Of a stretch of 64,000 nt of DNA, positions 46,401 through 55,400 are shown in pieces. The stretch is from Branchiostoma floridae (taxonomy: Eukaryota > Chordata > Leptocardii > Amphioxiformes > Branchiostomatidae): the NCBI RefSeq assembly GCF_000003815.2, contig NC_049988.1, positions 21,481,409 to 21,545,408 on the forward strand, given 5' to 3'. Position numbers and translations under genes: made by a program. The notes beneath the pieces are model-generated. The model did no database searches and had not been told where the DNA came from. It saw only the letters and a list, made by a program, of their open reading frames with translations. The stretch's first letter is position 1. The number at the start of each line of letters is the position of its first letter.

Positions 46401-49400
46401 TCCTGGTTCTTAGATACTTTGAAGCAGATTTTGACGAGCGGTAATGATGAAAACAGAATGCTAAGAAGAAACAAATTTATTCTTCGATGTAATCTGTATC
46501 TCTGTTATATTTTATCTGACCCTTACCTCCCTCATGACCTCTAGGAAAAGAATCAGAATCTGTTTTCTTGTAGCAATAACTGTTGAATTTCCAAATTAGC
46601 ATTTTAGTATTAAGTTTGGAGAACAAAGAAAAAAACTTTTGTTGTTGATCTTCCTGAGTTCTGCATCATTTTTTAGAATGGCAGAACCCAGAAAATAGCT
46701 CCATGTGGCCTGGGGAGAGTGTTTATAGCCAGTAAAGCCGGCCGGCATATGTGCGAGCGGTTTATCACCGATCAGTATGCATGGCATCTTTCATCCATCT
46801 CCATTAGAGGCGGCAGTTAGTGCCGCCGTGAGCCGCCCCCCTCCCGCGGGTCTCATACCGCTGTGATGAGACGAAAGAAAAATGTTGTGATGAAAATTTG
46901 GTCTGGAGATGGTTGTGAGAAGTTGCTTGTGATGTTTCCTGTAGTTTTCTGTAATCACGCTGATAACGAGTGCAAATTATAGCACTCAACTGCTGACTCA
47001 TTTCTCACTAGTCAGTCTCCACTGTGAGCCAGAAGTAGTCCACTTAACAGTTAACTTTGGCATGATGTCAGCGCAATTTTACCAATTATGAAAAGGACTA
47101 CTAGAACTTTTCTCCAATGTTTTAGTACGGTAACTGTGACACAGAACTGTTTCAGCTGTTGACTTACAATGCAGCAGGTTTCGTATGTGTTGTACGAATT
47201 GAAGGACATTCAGCACCAAGGGCAGTGTTCTGTAACTTGACATAATTGACACTTAGTTTATTTTTAACTTCAGTTTAAGAAGTATACACAGATAGGTACA
47301 ATGTATGTCTTGGGATGAGGAATGCAGTCATTTTTGTCGGTATGTTTGTATGAATGGAGGGAAAACCAGTACCAATGGGAACAACTTGCACACACACCAA
47401 GATTAGAAAATAGTCTCTGTATATACATTTTTGTACACAGTCTGTTTAAATTTGATGGAACTGAAATAAATGTGTTATGCCACCTGTCCTTCTTACAAAT
47501 GTACATCGTATTGGATCTCTAACCAATGTTTTATTCTCTGAGATCTCTAACCAACGTTTCTTCTCTAAGATCTCTAACCAATGTTTCTTCTCTGAGATCT
47601 CTAACCAATGTTTCTGTCCCCTTACAGCACAACCACTACTACATCAAGATCGCCAAATTCCTGCCTCGCGTGGAGATCGTTCACAAACACGGGACCGCCG
47701 CCCGACGACTCTACATCCGCGGGCACAACGGCAAGGTGAGTTCTGTCTGCCCTGTCTTCCGTGCACTGTCTTCACTTGGTTTTGAGTTCGTTATCAAACA
47801 AACTGCTAGTGGGCCCAAACATACATCCGTCTGTCCAGGACAAAAGATACAAAAACAGAAACAAAGATTTAAAAAACTGTACAAATTTTGCTAAACTGGG
47901 TAAGCTAAGACCCTAGCTACCTGTTCCTTCTAACGTTAGAAAAGTCTGCAAATTACATGGACCAAAATTTTCCAGGAAAGTAAGATTTCAAGAAGACCAA
48001 GTACAGCACTACAATGATCGTACTTTGGAGCCCTCCCCAGCTGTGGATCAGTTATGATCAGATGATCTGCCAGTTCCCACTGCCAGCTCGAATGCCCAGT
48101 CTGACCCTAACCCTGACCTTCAGACCCCTGACGGCCAATCAGGTCTTACATAACCCCAGACAGACATGGGAAACCACTTCCAGCACAAATTGCTCTGTGA
48201 GTGGAAAAAATTTAGAATGTCGATCAAACCCCTGTTCACCCAGTCTCAGGTGGAAGAAAATACTTAGTGAGGAAATAACTAGGAACTGAGCCTGGGTGTT
48301 TTGAACTTGAACCCTAATGTCACCTTTGTTTGAACCTGAATCAATAAGTCTCTCAGTAACAAGGAAAATCAGGTGACCTTCAGGAATAAAGGGCCAAATC
48401 TTTGACCTAATGGGCTTAGATTAGTCACCAGATGACCAAGAACTGAGGAAGGGTCTTCTGACCTTGAGGATAAATGTACCCCCCTGTGTGACCTTGAGTT
48501 TCCCTGGAGGGTCTGTTGATGATGACGGTGAGCTTGGGGAGGGGGGCAGGTCAGGACAGAGGTCACCTTGGTCTCAAGGTCACCTTCAGCAGGGGAAGTT
48601 TGTCCTTGGGACTGGTATGAAAGTCAGATTCAGTGATCTGTGTGAGGAGGGGTGTATTGGGAGGAACAGGAGAGGGAAGGGAGGAAAGTTTGAGGAAATA
48701 TTTGTTTGATGAGTGACTTATTCGCCTTTGTTGTATGCTTGACTGTAAGGGTACGTGTACTGGTATAACAATCTTTATTGACACGACAAAAGTACAGCGA
48801 CTTTCGTAAGGTCCACATGTATAACAACAGTACAATTAAACACATATATATGGATATCTATTGGTATGGATACATCAACATAAAGGGTCTAGCATGTCAT
48901 TTACACTATTGGTTCTACGGTATAAACAATCGTGGATATATTTGCCTACTTGCAGTGAGGATTATCGCCTCCCAGAATGTAGTTAAATTTATCTATCGAA
49001 CAGAGAGTAGCAAAGTCTTTAGAGCAAGCAGAAAGTAATGTGAACAGCTCTGTGCGGTATATGTGGTTGATGAGTGAGTACTGACGCACCCTTGCCGTAC
49101 GCCTGTTTAGCGAGTAAGGTTGGAAAGTGTGAGGAAATATTTGGTTGATGACTGAGCTGTTCACCCTCCCCGTACCCCTGCACAGATCTACCCGTACCTG
49201 GTGATGAACGATGCGTGCCTGAGCGACTCCCGGCGGGAGGAACGGGTACTGCAGCTGCTCAGGATGCTCAACCACTTCCTGGAGAAGAGAAAGGTATTTC
49301 GTACAGTTTTTTATGTCATACCTGTGACGCGAAAACGTTCGATACGGGTGTTCCGGACCGGGCCGTACTTTCCGTATCACACAGGTTCGAAAGGCGTATC

Positions 49401-52400
49401 ACACAGGCTCCATTCGAGTAAATCAAACTGTTTCGAGCGGGCCGAATACGGCTCGATTGGCAATTCGAATGCCTGATTCGGACGTTGGAACATTGCTGTT
49501 GCAACACTTATGGTTCGAGGGCACCAAATTTGTTCAACTTTTGGCGCATTTCACATCAAAACATGGGTTTTCTCAGGTGGGTATGACATAAATAAAATAC
49601 ATCATGGTGAATTCCGCATCACCCTCGGTCCCAGCCCTCCCGCGGGTCGGATCGCACGAAGGCCGGAGGGCGATCCGACCCGCGGTCAGGCTGATACCTT
49701 GGGTGATACGGAATACACCGTGTTGTATTCTATATGTACGTGTATGAAAAATATTATCATTATTATAGAGATGTTCCACTGTCACGGATATGCCAAATTT
49801 TTTATGTCATTAACGTAACCTTTTACTGACAGCAGATGTTTTATCGTTTCCCAGGAAACGGCGCGACGTAACCTGCAGTTCACGGTTCCGCGTGTGGTGG
49901 CAGTGTCGCCCCAGATGAGGCTGGTGGAGGACAATCCCTCCTCCCTCTCACTTCTCTCCATCTACAAACAGGTATCATTACAGTCATAACAAACACTGTG
50001 GTTCGCCTGAGTGTGTGTGTGTGCATGCGTGCGTGTTTGTGTGTTTTGTGTGTGTGTGTGTGTGTGTATGTGTGTGTGTGTGCATGTTTGTGTGTGTGAC
50101 ACAACAGAAAACAATTGAGACTCTTTCAAACATGTTGGTAAAAGGAGTAACGGCACTGAACTTTAATCCAACACATTCCAACAAATTCTAAACTGAACCA
50201 TGAATAAACAAGCGGGCTTTAGCGCATTCTGGAAACTGTTTAGTGCATTGTTTACTATATTTCCCCGGCCATTGCTACACACGCATTGGTCTGCCACTTT
50301 CTGTTGTGTCGCGAGAAAATAACATTTCAAAGACAGTGTAACTTAAAGCAAGTCCTTTGGGATTCTATTCCCAGTGGAACTTTAATCCAACACAATAATA
50401 TAACAAGGCTGTTTATCTATGGATTTCATATTTACAACGACAAATTAGTATCAATCGGCAGGCACTTACTCAAGGTTAAATTGGCAAATCGGCATGTCAG
50501 TAAACTGCTGATAGCAGCGATCAAAACACGGCCCGAAAATACATCAACCAGCGGCAAATCCGTTCTGCTGTTCCACTACACAGTTATGACGTTCTATGAA
50601 ACTTTTCATCCGTTGTTTGGTCAGCAAATGGTGGCAAAATACGTTGTTTGTGAATGGTTCCCCAAAAATATCCCCGCAAAACACAGTACAAACTCCCTAC
50701 AGCAGGTCCCCCATGTGGGGCTGTAATAGTATCGCCAGTGAGATCCGTCCTACTGGCCTTTGGATGTGATCACTTTCAAAAATAGGGGTGAAGGGGCGTG
50801 CTGAAATATGATTCAAAATGGCGCGTGTTCGGATTTCCACTGAATTTGCGTAACAAAGCCTGGCCCTGTACTTTAAAGAGGGATACTTCAAGGCATGTTG
50901 GTTGTGTTGGATGGACAGTTTATTGATATTTCACTATATTTACTGTCATGATGATTGTGTAATGTGAGGACGAAGAGTAGGGTTGCTTGAAATTACAATC
51001 GCTGCCCTCTTCCCACGGCTTGATTAACAGCATGAAAACATACCAGAAGATTGATTAACTTGTCACTGCAACATGCGATCTTTGTGAGCTCAAACTTACA
51101 AGGTTTTAAGTCGTATACCTTACTGGTCTTGTAAAGCACTCAAAAGAATTTGCAAACCGGAGCTAGTTTTTGACTGACAGATGGGTTCTGAAAAGTGTTG
51201 GATTAAAGTTGCGTTGGATTAAAGTTCAGTGCCGTTAGTACAATGACAAGTCCATTTATGAAGCTTAGGACGTCCTCATGTTCATCAATGAGTCAACCAA
51301 CTACATTCCTCATGGCTGTCTGTAATTTTCCTATTCCTCCCTCTACCATGTTCTCCTCTTGCTTGTCTCTGATTTTCCTCCTCCTTCCTCAGAGGTGTGC
51401 TAAGAAGATGTTTGTTTGTGTGTGTGTTGACATGTGTGTGTGTGTTTGCAAGGTTATATTATAATATACAGCTGACACAACAGAAAAGAATTGAGACCCC
51501 TTCAAACATGTTGGTAAAAAGGTCAAATAATAAGTAATAGAATAATAATAATTGTAATAGAATAATAATAATAAGTCCATAAGCTTATGAATCTCTTATG
51601 ATTCTCATGCCAGTCAATTTGATCAATCAATCAGACATTGGGCCTCATGCCAGTGTTCTCTTCTCCTCCTTCTCCAGCGGTGTGCTAAGAAGATGCTGGA
51701 GCACGATGCTCCGATCTCGCGGTACTACGAGCGTCTGCTGATGGTGCAGGCTCGCGGGGCGCAGGCGAGTCATCAGGTGCTGAGGGACATCCTGAAGGAG
51801 GTGCAGACCAACATGGTGCCCCGCACCATGCTCAAGGAGTGGGCAGGACACACCTTCCCTGACGCCACCGACTACTTCCACTTCAGGAAAATGGTACGGA
51901 TCAATTTATCAATCAATGGATCAATACTTGTTCCCCCCACACCTTCCCCAATGGCATGGACTACTTCCACTTTAGGAAAATCATACGGATTTATCAAAAG
52001 CTTATGGCTTTTGCATGATCACGCATTTTACAGTAAAACCTATCAAAAACAAGGGCTGTACCCAACGTTACTTCCACCTCCTATAGTTGACCCAGACAGT
52101 TCTAACATTTCTGCCCCCCTCCCCACAGTTGACCTTCACACAGTTCTAACATGTCTGCCCCCCTCCCACAGTTGACCTTCACATAGTTCTAACATGTCTG
52201 CCCCCCTCCCACAGTTGACCTTCACATAGTTCTAACATGTCTGCCCCCCCTCCTACTAAGATGTCTGTCTCCCTCCCTACAGTTGACCTAGATAGTTCTA
52301 ACTTGTCTGCCACCCTCCCACAGTTGACCTTGATAGTTCTAACATGTCTGCCGCCCTCCCACAGTTGACCTTGATAGTTCTAACATGTCTACTCCCCTCC

Positions 52401-55400
52401 CCACAGTTGACCTTGACAGTTCTAACATGTCTGCCGCCCTCCCACAGTTGACCTTGGCAGTTCTAACATGTCTGCCCCCTCCCACAGTTGACGCAGCAGC
52501 TGGCTCTGATGGGGTTTGTGGAGTTTGTTCTCCACCTGACGCGGCTGAACCCCGAGATGCTGTACGTGGCGCAGGACTGCGGACAGCTGCACGCCTCGTA
52601 CTTCCGGTTCGACATCAACGATGCTTCAGGTCAGTTCAGGAGTCAAGGTTTTCCTGGTCAGGACAACTAGCCTGTAGCTAACGGCACTGAACTTTAATCC
52701 AACACATTCCAACAAATTCTAAACTGAACCATAAATAAACAAGCGGGCTTTAGCGCATTCTGGAAACTATTTAGTGCATTGTTTACTATGTTTCCCCGGC
52801 CATTGCTACACATGCATTGGTCTGCCACTTTCTGTTGTGTCGCGAGAAAATAACATTTCAAAGACAGTGTAACTGATAGCAAGTCCTTTGGGATTCTATT
52901 CCCAGTGGAACTTTAATCCAACACAATAATATAATAAGGCTGTTTATCTATGGATTTCATATTTACAACGACAAATTTGTATCAATCGGCAGGCACTTAC
53001 TCAAGGTTAAATTGGCAAATCGGCATGTCAGTAAACTGCTGATAGCAGCGATCAAAACACGGCCCGAAAATACATCAACCAGCGGCAAATCCGTTCTGCT
53101 GTTCCACTACACAGTTATGACGTTCTATGAAACTTTTCATCCGTTGTTTGGTCAGCAAATGGTGGCAAAATACGTTGTTTGTGAATGGTTCCCAAAAAAT
53201 ATCCCCGCAAAACACAGTACAAACTCCCTACAGCACGTCCCCCATGTGGGGGCTGTTGGTATCGCCAGTGAGATCCGTCCTACTGGCCTTTGGATGTGAT
53301 CACTTTCAAAAATAGGGGTGAAGGGGCGTGCTGAAATATGATTCAAAATGGCGCGTGTTCGGATTTGCACTGAATTTGTGTAACAAAGCCTGGCCCTGTA
53401 CTTTAAAGAGGGATACTTCAAGGCATGTTGGTTGTGTTGGATGGACAGTTTATTGATATTTCACTATATTTACTGTGATGATGATTGTGTAATGTGAGGA
53501 CGAAGAGTAGTGTTGCTTGAAATTACAATCGCTGCCCTCTTCCCACGGCTTGATTAACAGATGAAAACATACCAGAAGATTGATTAACTTGTCGCTGTAA
53601 CATGCGATCTTTGTGAGCTCAAACTTACAAGGTTTTAAGTTGTATACCTTACTGGTCTTGTAAAGCACTCAAAAGAATTTGCAAACCGGAGCTAGTTTTT
53701 GACTGACAGATGGGTTCTGAAAAGTGTTGGATTAAAGTTGCGTTGGATTAAAGTTCAGTGCCGTTACAACTGTATTACAAAGGGCTAGCCCTGCTGACAG
53801 AGATAATGCTTACTAGGATGTTTGGATATAACAGATTTCAAAGTGTTCATGGTTACATGTCATATCAACAATACATAACATACAAATAATATATAAGACC
53901 GTTATCCATAATCATTCCGGTTGTGAGGTCAGAGGTCAGCTCTCAGTTTCATCATACTCTTAAATGCTGCAATGTTAGGAGCCATTTTTAAAGTCATTGG
54001 AAGGTGATTCCACTGACAAACGCCCCTGTGGCTAAGTTTTCTATAGGGAAGTAAATGACAAAAATGTAGATTGTGTGGTAAGGACTCATGCTGCATTAGA
54101 ATTCTGCTGGGAGTATTCTATTCACAAACTTTTGGGGAGGTCATTTTTCAAAAGTTGGTTCCCATTCCCATGGCGCACACAGACCTGAGTGGGTGAGCCG
54201 TGACGTATTGCAGCACACTCCCTCCCCGCGTCTGCTTATCTTCCTCACAGCTCTATATACGAGCCCAGGCTGAGATAGGGGCCCCCAATGTTCCCCAGCA
54301 CAGTTAGTATGGATGTGCCTAGGAAGTGATGTAATGTGAGACACCCACCGGTCGCCGTGGTGCGTGTAATATAAGACCGATAACCCTGATGGTATCACCT
54401 CCGCGTTCCTGTGAACCACCGCTATCTCCAGCCACTAGGATTACTTCCATTACCACTGTTAGTTGAAGATAGGGAAGGAAAAGTTATCTTACAAACTGGC
54501 TGAACAGCTGTATCTCCTGCAGACATTCAACACCTCATGTACTGAGATGAGAGTCACTTTGTACGTTATAACGTTAATATTGCTATCATAAGGTTTATTT
54601 TCATTGCCAGTGTCAACAGAAGGTAACGGGAGGGGGCCATACTTCGACAGGGGTCCAAATTTCGACAGGTTTTAAAAATCATTGTTGCGGAGAAATGCAT
54701 AGATGCCTGCACATAAGAAGTACAACTAGCTGTAGACTAAACCTTGTTGTACATAACTACAAAGACGGGGTATGTGTAGAAGTTAGCAAGTCCCACAGAT
54801 AACGATTGAAAAACTTGCACAAGTTTGACGCCTTCCGTGCAAGTTGACGAGCGAACGTATCGAGACCATGGCCCGGGAAACTCTTGAATTATTCTTTGCA
54901 AAATACGACATGTGAAAAAATACCACCACACATAGAAATGATGTTTATTAGCCTTCCGAAAAATAATACCTGTGTTCTGTTTTCCCTTTAACTGGGTTGG
55001 ATAAACGGAGCTAAAATGATGCCACAATGTTCACCCAGTCGGGGCTCCGCCATTTTACTATCACGAACGCCGGCGGCCGAGCGATGCTCAACACGTTGAA
55101 CTCAGCCAACCCGTCCGTAGAGCGACAAACATTCAAGAAAAATCGATCCCTACCGACTAAAAATCCTGTAGCCATTGCTGCTGCCTAAAGACAGGATGAA
55201 AAGGCAATCAAGGAAGCCGAAAAGCAAAGAAAATACCATCACAGTTCAATGTAACAATGCGCTGCCGTTTTGCGGCAAGTTGGTCTCACCGTGACAGGTA
55301 AACGTTTAACACACCGTATTTGAAAAAGTCGCGTAATACATAATATGACCCATATTTGATACAAAAAAAATTATAATGAAGACTTTTAGTGCTATTCTAT

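Larger units (their letters stand above)
36932..47627 (+). other. 10.7-kb TRRAP intron D-E filled with repeats
   Basis: Contents seen: retroelement tails at 37140-37203 and 39833-39900, a tandem repeat at 37560-37870, hairpin motifs at 38151 and 43921, a foldback at 40216-40424, short duplications at 42217-42300 and 42380-42480, a hAT-like MITE at 45681-46020, and a direct repeat near 46335/46718. The stretches between (about 38240-39830, 40430-42200, 42500-43900, 43960-45670) show no named feature. The open frame at 40814-41143 has no recognisable domain. Confidence 0.7.

Noticed and set aside
50286-50726. 146-codon open frame inside the 1.08-kb element, partly shared with 53012-53299
   Set aside because: No DDE/D or helix-turn-helix signature is visible and the frame is not kept whole in the second copy. 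Treated as non-autonomous filler.
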